DNA from: Xestospongia bergquistia
Lineage: Eukaryota > Porifera > Demospongiae > Haplosclerida > Petrosiidae
Direction of reading: 5' to 3'
NCBI GenBank assembly: GCA_963965975.1
Contig: OZ014414.1
Location: forward strand, 62,001-126,000
Length of the DNA stretch: 64,000 bases
The position numbers were made by a program, and so were the translations under genes. The notes beneath the pieces were generated by a model. It was not told where the DNA came from and did not search any database. It saw nothing but the letters and a program-made list of their open reading frames with translations. This document shows positions 48,562 through 63,782 of the stretch, in pieces (the stretch's first letter is position 1; every line of letters starts with the position of its first letter).

Positions 48562-48916
48562 CCTTTCTCGATCTCTAGTGTTGACTGGTTGTCCTGACAA
48601 CGGTAACTTCCATTTAAAGCCCAACGTCTAAATAACACTCTAAAGCTTCACTGGATAGACAACTTTTATAATTACTTACTTAAAGTATGAAACAAACAGT
48701 TCTTTAGTCCCCCAAGTTCAAGCAAAAGACGGATAACGTGATTATCTCCCGCCAAAATATTAATTAATAATAAAATTAATTAATTATTCCTTGTTATTTG
48801 TACAATAATTATTATTAACAATATCAATTTCTTTAAACAATTGACATGTATAGTAGATCATATATATGTGTGTGTGTATATTGAGTACTAATAATAATAA
48901 ATATATTCACACAAAA
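48562..48916. other. Spacer between OSCP1 5' end and GDAP2 3' end
   Basis: About 355 bp between two same-strand genes. It holds the OSCP1 promoter/5' UTR (a possible acceptor near 48632) and the GDAP2 3' UTR with AATAAA/ATTAAA-like motifs. A short TG run lies at ~48869. Confidence 0.45.
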
Positions 48917-52460
<3,544 letters not shown>

Positions 52461-52703
52461 AATGTCTCCTTCCTCGAAGAGGACTGCAAAAGGAGGAATG
52501 ATAAACCGATAACTCTTCACGTGACAGTCTATTTAAGTTACGGAGATAAACGGAAACGTTTTGAAATTTATACAGAAATGTAATGGGGATATAAATCTAA
52601 TTAAAATTCAACTCCGTATACTCAAGCTACCCACGTGGTATACAAAGGTAAGGCTTTTTATAATTCTTCTGCAAGCTCCTTACAGTCTCTCTACAGTACA
52701 ATA
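52461..52703. promoter_or_regulatory. Divergent promoter, GDAP2 and TIMM13
   Basis: 243 bp between opposite starts with two CACGTG palindromes, at 52518-52523 (TCACGTGA) and 52632-52637 (CCACGTGG). No TATA box. The TIMM13 start itself lies in an ATGGCG context. Confidence 0.5.
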
Positions 52704-53116
52704 ATGGCGTCAGATTACGGTCTAGGTGGAGGGGCGAGTGTATCAGCCGCCGAGAGAGCTCAATTAATGGAACAAATGAAGGGGGAGCTAGCAATGGCCA
52801 ATGCACAGCAATTAATACAAGTACATAATGTATTATATCTGTTATTAATAAAACCTTTCTGTTCTTTAGAAAATGTCTGATAAATGTTTTATTAAATGTG
52901 TTAGTTATCCTAATGCTGGTAGTTTGGATTCTAGACAACAAGTGAGTATATTGATATTTCAACTAAATTATTTGTGTTCATTTCATTTTAATAATTCTTG
53001 TTCTTTTCTTATAGAATTGCATTTCTAATTGTGTTGATCGATTCATGGAAGCATGGAATATTGTCTCTAAAACATACAATGAGAGAATACAACGAGATCG
53101 TGTAGGAATGCAATAA
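52704..53116 (+). CDS. TIMM13: Mitochondrial import chaperone Tim13
   Basis: Three exons, 52704-52820, 52870-52941 and 53015-53116, give 96 residues, the normal small-Tim length. The twin CX3C motifs CFIKC and CISNC are intact, with the usual spacing. These four cysteines form two disulphides in the intermembrane space. With Tim8, Tim13 forms a ring-shaped hexamer that guards hydrophobic precursors on the way to the inner membrane. The N-terminus has Gly-rich [17 protein letters not shown], as in other Tim13 proteins. It has no cleavable presequence, as expected for the Mia40 pathway. Confidence 0.94.
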
Positions 53117-53284
53117 TAATATTGATATGTTCATTATATCATATAATGTAGCTGCTCCTATAATTAGTAATAATTATATTAATATATTACAACATAGGAC
53201 ATTGTGGTTATTATTTATTTATGACAAGTTTAGATATGAATATTCGAATTACTTTTTATAATTCTAATCATCTTATAAATAAAT

Positions 53285-54713
53285 TCAGTCGATACCAAGT
53301 ATTTTTTTTACTTCATATAACGTATCCTGAGCGTATGATTGAGCCTTTTCTGCACCAACCTTTAATACTTCAGTGACATAACTTCCATCTTGTTCTAATG
53401 CAACCATTTTATCTTGTATTGGTTTTAAATGGTCAATGATAATATCAGCTAATACATCCTTTAATAGCACTGTTTCTTTGCCCACAAATTCTTCAACTAC
53501 TTGATCAGGGGATGTCCCTGTAATTGATGAATAAATTGATACTAAATTAGATACTCCAGGTCTATTAATTGGATCATAAGTGATTTCTGATGTGCAATCA
53601 GTTACTGCTTTACGAAGTTTGATACGAATTGTGTCAGGAGGATCATCGAGATTGATACGTGTCAAGTCTTGATTGTCAGATTTACTCATTTTCTGGAGTG
53701 GATTCCGTAAACTCATAACTCGCTGAGCCCCACCTACTGTATTATAATATTATAGATAAATTGATGCACAGACAGTTCAATTGATATACTAACCCAGCAA
53801 TGGTTGAGCTTCTGGGAAGAAATCTTCTTTATATTGCGAATTAAATGAGCGAGCAATATCTCGAGATAATTCTAAATGCTGTAACTGATCTTCTCCAACA
53901 GGGACATGAGTCGTTCTGATGATGCTCCTTTAATTTATATAATTATAAAACTCCTATATCTTACTTATATAATAATATATCAGCTGCCATTAATACTGGG
54001 TATGCAAACAAGCCAATATTAACAATGTCTCGATTGTCTGTAGCTCCTTTAGCCTGCATTAAAAAAAGTAGAATTCAATATTATATAGTATATTATGATA
54101 TATTATAGTATATAATAGTATATTCTAGTATATTCTAGTATATTATAGTATATTCTAGTATATTACACTACCTTCCATTGTGTCATTCTGTTTAACCATC
54201 CATTGGGTGTACGACAACTTAACAACCACATTAACTCACAATGTTCTGGAACCTGTATAAATGGATTCATGAACTTTAAAAGGATTAAATGAATAGATGA
54301 ATTGGATAGACAAATAGATAATGGATGGATGAATGGAAAAATGACAATGGATTAATAATGTATATTTGCCTTGCTCTGTTGAAAAAGGATGCTTTTATTA
54401 GGATCAACTCCACAAGCTAATAAACACACAGTCATTTCTCGTATATTCTTTTTCAATAAAAAAGGTGCTTGAAGAACAGTCAATGCATGTAAATCAACGA
54501 TACTATAGAATACATTGTCACACCACTTCTGGAGCTCCACCCAGTTACGCAGTGCCCCTAAATAATTCCCCAAATGAGGAACTCCTGAAGGTTGAATCCC
54601 AGAAAAAATACGGCTAATTTTAGTAGCCATTACTTAGAAAATAGAAAAAATAATTTTATGAGGAGGGTGCTCATACCAAGCTGAGGCACGCCTACTCTTA
54701 TAATATCAAACAT
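53285..54713 (-). CDS. WARS2: Mitochondrial (bacterial-type) tryptophanyl-tRNA synthetase
   Basis: Six exons in phase, 54677-54713, 54370-54632, 54172-54252, 53965-54053, 53794-53927 and 53285-53736, give 351 residues. Class I synthetase motifs are intact: HIGH-type [10 protein letters not shown] and KMSKS. Also present are [24 protein letters not shown] and [12 protein letters not shown], all diagnostic of bacterial/mitochondrial TrpRS. It charges mitochondrial tRNA-Trp. The first short exon ([12 protein letters not shown]) adds a possible targeting peptide and joins in phase. A second in-frame ATG starts exon 2 (MATKISRIF), so a shorter product could also be made. The intron at 54253-54369 begins with GC rather than GT. 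The N-terminal exon is less certain than the rest. Confidence 0.92.
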
Positions 54714-55577
54714 GGTGGGTGTGGCTGTCATTGACTGACTAAACGCTATCCTCACCAGATTTGCATTTTAGAACGTGTGAGGAGGAAACTAAGTTTTGTT
54801 TCGTGTATAACCTCCAGAAACAAGCGCCACAGTTAAAGGACGTGGCTGCTATCCTCCCGTATATGAAGTGAGACAATTATATTGTTTTGTTGACTGTATG
54901 AATTTATTTATATTTTTATTAACAACTACAACATATATTATAATATTATATGTAAACCATCATATATATATATATATATATATATGTAGTATTACTAATA
55001 TAGGATGACCTAACTAATATAATTCAGTATTTAAACTTGTAAATGTATGTTCTCTGGTATTACAATACTCACTGTAATATTGTATTGTTTAATATTCTCT
55101 ATTAATAATATTGAGATATATATGCACTATACACATATATAGATTATAATCAAATAATAATCACTTCACTGTCTTCCAGTATATACATTTTCAAATTCCT
55201 ATTATATATTAATAGATACACATCATACCATAGTTAGTGATATGACAGAACTTGGCAACAACTAGAAAAGATATTACATGCATTTCAAATTCTTGTTGTA
55301 AATAAAAACACTAGTACTACTATTATTATTAACAAATTGACGACACATCTGAGAACTAATCAACCTTGACAACAACAGTGGTCTTGTACTAATATCATTA
55401 TGTGTATTATATATTATATACTATATAATATGTACTAGGAGATATAATAATATATTACATACTTCAAACTGTATCCACTAGTCAATATGAACTACAATTA
55501 ATGTATGTGCTAAGATCACTGTAGTGTCTTTAAACTCACTAACAAGTACATTCTTACTTGTTACCATAGCAACCAAA
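54714..55577. promoter_or_regulatory. Divergent promoter region and probable 5' UTR exon
   Basis: 864 bp between the TrpRS and PH-protein starts. A candidate non-coding exon ends with a donor near 54868 (ATGAA then GTGAG), and an acceptor-like TACCATAG precedes the ATG at 55578. This suggests that the PH gene begins transcription near 54750. The middle is AT-rich with (TA)n near 54960. No separate gene is seen. Confidence 0.45.
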
Positions 55578-57586
55578 ATGACTTCTGCACCACTAAGTGT
55601 TCATTTTGATGATGATGAAGACACTGTCCCCTTGCCTGGTTTTGCTAATCTTGTCAACGTACAAGAATCCATAAAGGAACGAGATAGAGCAGGTGCTTTT
55701 ATGGAATTACAGTCATCTGGTGAGTCGTTGAAAGATGTTACCTCACAACCTGCTCAAAAATCACCATTGAAAGTTGAGCATACAACATGTGTGTCTTGTC
55801 AAGAAAGTGAAAAATTAGTATCTGTAACACAACAATTAAATGAAGAATTAATGAGAGGGTTTAGTCGAATTATTTCTCGTCTCAATCAAGCAAGGGAAGT
55901 TCAAAAGATGCTTGATGAAGGACTTCATCATCGTGATAAAACACCGCAACCTATGGAATCAAGCAACATTGATCCAGATGACAGTACCTCTCAAACAATG
56001 AGTGGGATTGAATCCACTTTAGTAGAAGATATGTATCCAAAAGGATCGAGTCAAGAAGAGATTGATAGACTTATGTCACAACTAAAGTCCTGTTTAGAAG
56101 AGGCTAGAGAAGTCTGTTTATCTTCTGCAGATTTTTGTTTTGAAAGAAACACAATCCTAAAACGAAAATTATGCCCTCCATTAAAAAGGATGCAGACAGT
56201 CTCCTCTTTACCAAGAGGCAATCTACTGGATAACTTGCCACCTGGATATGGCCAAGACCTTGAGGCAGGTAGCCATTTAGAGAAAAATCAGAGCCCTCGT
56301 CATCGACCACCATTACCTCAATATTACAGTGACAACACTTCACATGAAGCATACACAGGAAGTCTTTGGCGTACTCATTCAGAAAATGAGCTCACATCTT
56401 CAGATATAGAATCACGCTTATTACTAATGGAGGTTGAAAGTGATCCTCTTACAGACCCTTCCTTCCAAGACAAGAGAAACAGAGGGTCTTCATCTTCTCC
56501 TATACAGTTGAAAAAATCGAGTGGTGCTCCATTATATGACCGTGGTGTTAGTACACCATCTAGAGCTGACCCTCCACCATTTCGTAGTCATCTATTATCA
56601 GTGCTAGATCGTCAAACAGCAATAGAGTCTTTAAGATCCGTCTCTGGCAGTTTTTTGAGTAGCACTTATTTGAGTGTTCATTCTACTAAAGAGACCAAAG
56701 AGAGACCTGTGTCAGATTTTGTGACACCACTTGGAAAAGGATTGACAGGTAAATAATAATAATGAGTATCTGATGGGGATGATCCTGATTTTTGTAGGTA
56801 ATGAGTCTCATCAATTACTTGAAAAGATTACGACTTTGGAAGAGGAAAGGTTCTCTATATTACGTGAAAATGAAACATTAAGAGAAGAAAATATGAACTT
56901 ATGGACAACAGTTGATGAATTGGTAATTGATAGATGGATGGCTAGATCATAGACAGACCAATAGATTAATAAGGATTAATGGACATTATTAAATAAACTA
57001 ATAGATGTATTACTATAGAAAGCAGTCTTGTTTATTGTGTATTCATTAACTGTAAAAGATCGTAAACAATAATGATTGATCATAAACATTAAGTTCTCTT
57101 AAATCTACATTCTTTTAATGTCTACTCACAAAGAATAACTTAAACTTAGTCCCATATCTCCTTTGTATTCAGACTCATGATCTCGACCGAAAGCATCTCC
57201 AATTACAATTGCTTACAACTGATATAAGACAAGCTACTACTGAAATAAGACTAGCAGCTGAAATGAGGCTTGAATTACGAGACTTAAGAAGGTGAGTTAT
57301 TTATAGTTTTAATATATCATATACTTGTTACTAAATATAGTAACTTTACTCTAACTTTTATGTAGAGAGCGTGATAAATTACGAGACAAGTCCAGTTCAT
57401 TGGAGGATGAGGGTAGATTAGTGAAAGAGTCTCTTGTACAAAGACTAACTGAAATGGCAACGACTAATAAAGTCCTTTCACTCGATAATCAACGACTTCG
57501 TAATAAGGTAAGTTAAAGCTATTCATAACAACATCATCTCTCTTCTTACCTTGCTCTCTGTCTCTGTCTGTCTCTGTCTCTCTGTC

Positions 57587-57636
<50 letters not shown>

Positions 57637-59105
57637 CCTTCCCCTCCTAACAGCTTGTTCACATGCGTTCAGCTACAACACCAACTCTTTCCCCACAAAA
57701 CAGTGCAACTGAATTAAAAACAGTTAGTTTAGATATGACAGATTTCGGTACTGAAGGAATAATAGATGATTCACATTTACAAGAAGCTTTATTAGAGCTA
57801 GTAAGAACAAGACTATGTCTAATATTAAAGTTATTATTTCATTTAGGATGATGGTAATACTTATGTTCACAAACAAGGATTTCTTATAAAACAGGGACAT
57901 AAAGTAAAAAATTGGAGAAAAAGATTGTTTGTTCTGGATACTCAATATCTCTCATACTACAATACAGAAAAGGTTTTTTAAAACTGGTTTGACTAGTTTT
58001 ATTAACTAGATTTACTTGTTTTTAGCCATTGGCTTCTCTTCCACTTGAAGATATCACTACAGTTCAAATTACTCAGGGACTGTGAGTATTAGTTGATACT
58101 GATACTGTAAATGACACCTGATACTGATATTATGAATAGTAACATAATACCATTAAATAGCTGTCTGTGTAATAATATATTCATCTTCTCTTCTTAGTTA
58201 TTATTAGTAACAATGTACATGTAAATACAATTAATATAAAAAATTATTATAAATAATTTTTATTTATTAATGTTAGCATAAGTTTTCCTCTCATTCAAAG
58301 GACTGCAAAACCAAACATGTTTGAAGTCCATTGCCGAGGAGCTGTCAACAAGAAAGATATTCGTATCTACTATTTTTCAGCTCCAACACAAGAAGATATG
58401 CATTCATGGATAGGAATAATACAAACTTTAAAACATACCAGAGAACAGAGCAACAAAAGTTCTGAACACACCCCTCATGTGTCTCCTGCTAAACAGCCAT
58501 CACAAGAACAGCCATCAAAAGTCACTTACAATGTAGTTAAAACACGTAGTCAATCCAGCTTTGATGGTAGTATGGGGTCTATTACAATGCCACGTTTAGA
58601 TCCAGGGAGGGACTCCTCACGTCAAAGAGTGACTATATGTGAACAGAATGTTACTGGAGTGAGAAATCGTATGTTTACTGAGACAGGAAATAGAAGACAA
58701 GATTTAGCTGTTCATATGGACACATCAGATGATGAATATGAAAGAGGTGAATATAGTGATGTCATGAATACAGAGGTTAAATAATACCTCTAGAAAGAGG
58801 ATATCCCTATAATCAGATCTATTAACTAAACAAACTTACGATATTTTATTGTAACAAAAATAGTAACTTTGATAACTGTTAATGTAACCAGTTTATTTAG
58901 TTAGAATAATATTAGATTACAATAATAAAAGAACATACATTTCTGATACTATTATTTCTATTATTTATATATTAGTACAATTTTATAATTGTCTTGTCTT
59001 TAATTTCTCTTAGATATTCGTTCACCATTTGATAATATCTCATCAGATGAAGATGTATTAAAAGGAGAACATTTTTCATTAGCTTCAATACACAAACGTC
59101 ACTAG
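55578..59105 (+). CDS. Coiled-coil and PH-domain protein
   Basis: Nine exons in phase, 55578-56748, 56798-56922, 57173-57291, 57366-57507, 57654-57800, 57847-57972, 58026-58081, 58277-58746 and 59014-59105, give about 815 residues. The first ~390 residues are largely disordered, with one Cys pair (CVSCQ) and short helices. Residues ~390-530 are coiled coil (ITTLEEERFSILRENETL onward). A PH domain follows at ~560-680: GFLIKQGHKVKNWRKRLFVL, with the basic pattern of phosphoinositide-binding PH domains, ending MHSWIGIIQTL. The C-terminus is Ser/Asp-rich. If the donor at 58747 is skipped, translation ends at 58784 instead, giving an alternative tail. Probably a membrane-recruited scaffold; orthology not recognised. 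Confidence 0.85.
57537..57648. repeat. TC/TG-rich simple repeat in intron
   Basis: Mixed TCTG and TC repeats fill most of the intron before the exon at 57654 and supply its pyrimidine tract. Confidence 0.8.
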
Positions 59106-59310
59106 AATTCTATTTGTCTCATTGTACACATATTGTGACTATGTGTGGTTAATCACTTGATATTGTGATTTGTAATTATTAAATTATTAAAATAATGTTT
59201 TTATTTTCAGTTTCAAAATGTGCAATATAGTACACATACCCTAATGATATTAAATGAATAACTATATTAGTATGAAAACTAAACAACAGTATCTAGAAAT
59301 ACTAGCTAGA

Positions 59311-61197
59311 TCAAACAGAAATTGAACCTTTGCGAAAGTCTGTTGTCCCTATAAGACAGTTGACGAGGACAGGTGTTCCTGTACGAGATACTTCTTGTGC
59401 CTTTGTGAGGACATCCTTGATACTTGCATCATCCATACCCCTATCCAACTGGTAACCACGCCCACCATATCCCTCGGCAACCTTTTCATATTCACAGTAT
59501 GCCAACATACACCCTACACTGCTACCCAATTGAGGGACTTGTTCCCTAGCAATCTGACTCCAACAGGCATCATTACCAATCAAGGCTATAACTGGTAATC
59601 GATGACGAGTGAATGTATCAAACTCAGCTACACTATATCCAAGGGAACCATCACCATATATAATCCAGACATCAGATTCTGGACAACAGAGTTTGGCTCC
59701 TAAAGCGAATCCACCTCCAACACCCAGAGTACCAAAGGGTCCTGGATCAAGCCATTTTAGTGGACCCCGTGGACGTAATATGTATGCAGCAGATCCTACG
59801 AAATCTCCACCATCAGCGACCATAATGGTATTATCACTCATGACCTGTTCTGAAAAATGAAGAACTTTAAGAGGATTTAAATGTTTTTCAGGGATCTCTT
59901 CGGCTTTGTTCAAGTTAATGACCTCTTTTTCTTCATCTCTTTCCTTCAACATTTCAGGCCATGACGGATCACATTGATAGCCATCAAGGTTTTCAGCAAG
60001 TTGTTGAACAAAGAAGCCAGGATCTCCATGGAGACTAATAGTCGGAGTCCAGAACATATCAGCATTGAGATTAAGTTGGGTTTTATTCCTATTTACAGTA
60101 ACTACAGCAGATTTAGAACTAATAGAGCGGCCATAATTTAATCTAAAATCACACACAGCTCCAACCAACATCACTAAATCAGCTTCTTTCAATGCATCAC
60201 GCCTCCTCTGTCTTATATGAATGTTACTATTGGGCCCCAACAACCCACGTGACATCCCCCCTAGAAAACAAGGTATCCCCATCTTCTCAAAACTTTTACG
60301 TTTATCCTCAGCTTTTACAGGCGGTAAAGTCACTTGACTACCTAATAAAAACAATGGTTTTTTAGCCTTCCGAACTAGTATAGCCACTTTCTTGATATCA
60401 CTTTCCCGGCAAAATGGCCTATCAACAGGAAGAGGTGATGTGTCTTGTGGCGCCCAAGCATTACCATACACCTTAGCAATGTAAGCTTGTATGTATAAAG
60501 AAGTTAGACGTTGTATTAAAGTCCTTGGTTTTGTCTTAGGAAGGAGTTCTTTTTCAACTAATTTTATATTATACAAGACATCAATTGGAAGTTCAACAAA
60601 CACTGGACCAGGTGTTCCAGACTGTGCAGCTGCGATAGCTTCACGTATTGTTGGAACAATATCTCGAACTCGTGATACACTGGCTGCATATTTACAAAGT
60701 GGCTCGAATAATATCATTTGATCAATATCCTGTAAAGCACCACGCCCTTTTAAACACTTAGCTGCAGCCCCGCCCAACAATAGTAATGGCGATTCCGCCA
60801 TTTGGGCATTTTTTACAGCTGTAACTGTGTTTGTTAAACCAGGTCCTGCAGTAACACAAGCCACGCCCACTATTCCTGATAAACGAGCTACAGCGTCAGC
60901 TGCAAAAACACAAGTCACTTCATGTCGTGTATCGATAACTCTTATCCCTAATTTTTCACACCCAACTAAAATAGTTGATATGTGACCACCACAAAGTGTA
61001 AATATGTATTTAACACCATGTGCTTTTAATGCTTTCGCTACAAGATGTCCGCCATCACATTCATACTCTCTGTCAACCGGACTGAAGAGTAAATCATAAA
61101 ATCCTGATTTATAAGCAAAAATGGCGACTATTCCCACAATAACACTTACAACAACTCCTAACAGACTAAAAATAGTTGTAGTAGTGAAGAAATCCAT
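59311..61197 (-). CDS. ILVBL: ILVBL-type thiamine diphosphate enzyme (acetolactate synthase-like / 2-hydroxyacyl-CoA lyase)
   Basis: One 628-residue coding exon. Residues ~5-29 form a membrane anchor ([20 protein letters not shown]), as in animal ILVBL, which resides in the ER membrane. The TPP-enzyme fold follows. The catalytic glutamate is present in [20 protein letters not shown]. The diphosphate/Mg site is [15 protein letters not shown] followed by GNDACW. Animal ILVBL (HACL2) cleaves 2-hydroxy fatty acyl-CoA in the ER; despite the name, branched-chain amino-acid synthesis is not expected. The 5' UTR is interrupted by an intron: donor after GAAAGACAG near 61250, acceptor TTTCTAG just before ATTATGG. 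Its 5' region is duplicated at 63.2-64.0 kb. Length matches the family (~630). Confidence 0.94.
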   Translation of the reverse strand: MDFFTTTTIFSLLGVVVSVIVGIVAIFAYKSGFYDLLFSPVDREYECDGGHLVAKALKAHGVKYIFTLCGGHISTILVGCEKLGIRVIDTRHEVTCVFAADAVARLSGIVGVACVTAGPGLTNTVTAVKNAQMAESPLLLLGGAAAKCLKGRGALQDIDQMILFEPLCKYAASVSRVRDIVPTIREAIAAAQSGTPGPVFVELPIDVLYNIKLVEKELLPKTKPRTLIQRLTSLYIQAYIAKVYGNAWAPQDTSPLPVDRPFCRESDIKKVAILVRKAKKPLFLLGSQVTLPPVKAEDKRKSFEKMGIPCFLGGMSRGLLGPNSNIHIRQRRRDALKEADLVMLVGAVCDFRLNYGRSISSKSAVVTVNRNKTQLNLNADMFWTPTISLHGDPGFFVQQLAENLDGYQCDPSWPEMLKERDEEKEVINLNKAEEIPEKHLNPLKVLHFSEQVMSDNTIMVADGGDFVGSAAYILRPRGPLKWLDPGPFGTLGVGGGFALGAKLCCPESDVWIIYGDGSLGYSVAEFDTFTRHRLPVIALIGNDACWSQIAREQVPQLGSSVGCMLAYCEYEKVAEGYGGRGYQLDRGMDDASIKDVLTKAQEVSRTGTPVLVNCLIGTTDFRKGSISV

Positions 61198-61320
61198 AAT
61201 CTAGAAAGGTAAAGTAAGAATATCAGAAGTTAAGAGAGCAAGGATACTTACTGTCTTTCTTTCTGTTTCTTCTATTGGTCACTGGATAATGGAATAATAT
61301 TTATTTACAGTTATATAAAC
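61198..61320. promoter_or_regulatory. ILVBL 5' UTR and promoter
   Basis: Contains the ILVBL 5' UTR intron and transcription start region. Adjacent sequence up to ~61375 has a YY1-like GATGGCGG, an inverted CCAAT (ATTGG) and a CACGTG at 61366-61371, suggesting that the promoter extends into the next small ORF. It is duplicated near the right edge. Confidence 0.5.
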
Positions 61321-61560
61321 ATGCTCGAACACGATATTGATGGCGGTGTGGCTATTGGGCTGGGCCACGTGTTTCCATACTTACCTCTAATGAGAGACAA
61401 GAGTATTAGAAAGTTAAAGAAATTGAAAAGAGACAATTCTATCAATCAGATAAAGGTTCAAATGTACATGCACTTTTCACAAGATCAATGTACAATTGAG
61501 AAGTTAATATTAGAACTACCTGAAGATCTTAAACCTGCAAAATTAATAGGGATAAAATGA
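61321..61560 (+). CDS. Small ORF of unknown status (79 residues)
   Basis: An ATG-initiated 79-codon ORF, MLEHDIDGGVAIGLGHVFPY onward, basic in the middle (RKLKKLKRD). I recognise no family. It begins inside promoter-like sequence for ILVBL, so it may be chance or a real small gene sharing that promoter. In the duplicated copy at the window edge the ATG and first codons are deleted, while much of the remainder (at least to 64000) is nearly identical. That does not help decide. Confidence 0.3.
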   Translation: MLEHDIDGGVAIGLGHVFPYLPLMRDKSIRKLKKLKRDNSINQIKVQMYMHFSQDQCTIEKLILELPEDLKPAKLIGIK

Positions 61561-61790
61561 AGCCTAACTTTTATCTCCACCTCCAGAAGAGAGTTGACCC
61601 CTGTCCCTCATTGTGACTGATAATATAGATTTATTATATCCAAAATCTGTTTAACTGGTACTATAACTATACTATTTAGTGTCACACTCAGTATTATCTA
61701 CAACGTGTAACTTATGCTTACATAAGAGAACACAATAAAAAAGAAGGGGTTAAAACTTGTATAGCATTTAAACTCGAACAGCAATTAATG

Positions 61791-63782
61791 TTAGTTAACA
61801 ACAGGGTATTGTTTTGATACAGTATACTTAGCTTCTAATCTTAAACCAAGTTCCTTGTTTACTGATTTCACTGCATTCACTAGCCATCGTCTATTGGGAT
61901 TGCCTTTTTTACAGTCACAATTCCAATTTAGCCATTCTGTAACCACGTCATTAAGAGCATTCCATGGAGGAAAGTTCTTATGCTGATGTTCAATAGATCT
62001 TGTTGTGGCAGTTCGTATTTTGAAAGCAGTAGCTAGCCTAATGAAGTCCGGAGCTAAATCCTGAATGTCTAGCATTACATCAGAATGATGTCCTACAAGT
62101 AAATGATGAGAAATAGTAAGTGTTAAGATATAGATAGATCATTGTGTTAGACATAATTGTTAAGAGTATAATATCAATTGTTATAAGAATAAGATCAAAC
62201 GACACATATTATAACATAACATTATTTAAAACAGATTTAGTATGAAGACGTAATTTGTTTAGTATAAATGATAATGCTAGCTATGAATAATAATACTTGG
62301 AACATCCACTTAGCTTAATTGTAAAGGTCAAAGGTTAAAGGTTATAGTTTAATATTCATACATGACGAGGATTCAATACCAGAGAATTAATTATATGAGT
62401 GTGTACACATACAAAAGTTGTGATTATTATTACAAGGTTTCTTTGTATCGTATGCACATACTTTGATCTAGAATGAAATCTTTGAGAGGGTCTTCTTTAC
62501 CTTCAATTTCAATATCCTGGTCATTTTCAGCAATAGCTACAATTGAAAAAAATATTAATTTAACAAGCAAATATTATATTACGACAAATAATTTATTTAT
62601 ACTCAAACAGTCACTAATACAAATCTACATGTATATAATAGAAATATCTCTTACAACATTAAAGGTTAGTTTTACATACACAAACTTACTACACATTACT
62701 AGTAATATATTATTACCTTCTTCTGGAGGTAGACGTTTTACATATTTAATGATTCTTTCAGCAACTGTTCTATCATCCATCGCCAAAAATGCTTCTACCA
62801 ATATCAAATATGTCCCATCACTGCCATGTTTTCTTTTCCATGCCTTCAGTATAGCAAGACACTTCCCATTCTCGTCTTCTTTACTCTCACATATTGTTTT
62901 AAATTTCGCTTCAGAGATTCTTAGACCTTTGGCCATATCAGAATAACTTTCAATATCTTTAATGATATCATTAAATAAACCATCATCACATTCCCTTTCT
63001 AAATCACTGTATTTTATATTGTACTTTGTTAACAGTTTAGAGAAATCTAAATAACAACAAAATGAAAATTGTATTAATGTCTGCATGCCATTTTACCATT
63101 TTAGATGTGTAGGGAAGTAATATGCATGCTATACATTATTAATGATATACATCACATAGCGCTTAATGGTGATTCCGCCATTGGGGCATTTTTTACAGCT
63201 GTAACTGTGTTTGTTAAACCAGGTCCTGCAGTAACACAAGCCACGCCTACTATTCCTGATAAATGAGCTACAGCGTCAGCTGCAAAAACACAAGTCACTT
63301 CATGTCGTGTATCAATAACTCTTATCCCTAATTTTTCACACCCAACTAAAATAGTTGATATGTGACCACCACAAAGTGTAAATATGTATTTAACACCATG
63401 TGCTTTTAATGCTTTCGCTACAAGATGTCCGCCATCACATTCATACCCTCTGTATTTATAAGCAAAAATGGCGACTATTCCCATAATAACATTTACAACA
63501 ACTAACAGACTAAAAGTAGTTGTAGTAGTGAAGAAATCATGCTATACATTATTAATGATTACATCACATACCGCCCAACAATTGTAATGGTGATTCCGCC
63601 ATTTGGGCATTTTTTACAGCTGTATCTGTGTTTGTTAAACCAGATCCTGCAGTAACACAAGCCAAGCCCATTATTCCTGATAAACAAGCTACAGGGTCAG
63701 CAAAAAAGGCGACTATTCCCATAATAAGACCTACAACAACTCCCAACAGACTAAAAATAGTTGTAGTAGTGAAAAAATCCAT
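61791..63782 (-). CDS. Two-Death-domain protein with ILVBL-derived N-terminal anchor (chimeric model)
   Basis: Exons 62717-63046, 62462-62536 and 61791-62092 are in phase and encode two Death-fold domains. The first is around [18 protein letters not shown] and [13 protein letters not shown]; the second around [18 protein letters not shown] and [11 protein letters not shown]. Upstream, a truncated ILVBL copy at 63572-63782 begins [18 protein letters not shown] and has an in-frame internal deletion. It ends in GGCG followed by a new GTATGT donor in phase 1, exactly the phase needed by the acceptor at 63047. The joined protein would be about 305 residues, with a transmembrane anchor, a short ILVBL remnant and two Death domains. 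The duplicated ILVBL promoter and 5' UTR intron lie just upstream. Alternatively translation could start at 63086 without the anchor. The Death domains suggest apoptosis or innate signalling adaptor roles. Domain calls are good; the chimeric first exon is inference. Confidence 0.6.
63163..63538 (-). pseudogene. Partial ILVBL duplicate (copy in intron)
   Basis: Nearly identical to the first ~135 codons of ILVBL but missing a 14-residue segment after the membrane anchor (FAYK joins a short YRG then YECDGG) and one Gly codon. The ILVBL start codon is lost by the junction, and the ORF stops just after ESPL. It lacks most of the catalytic fold and cannot make the enzyme. It lies inside the long first intron of the chimeric Death-domain model. 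The same junction sequence, TATGTGATGTA then TCATTAATAATGTATAGCATG, borders both partial copies. Confidence 0.85.

Noticed and set aside
59311-61197. Bacterial contamination or transfer (acetolactate synthase-like, single exon)
   Set aside because: The N-terminal membrane anchor, spliced 5' UTR and flanking animal genes mark it as the animal ILVBL family.
61791-62075. Stand-alone 94-residue gene
   Set aside because: It is the last exon of the Death-domain gene; the acceptor at 62093 and phase link it to upstream exons.
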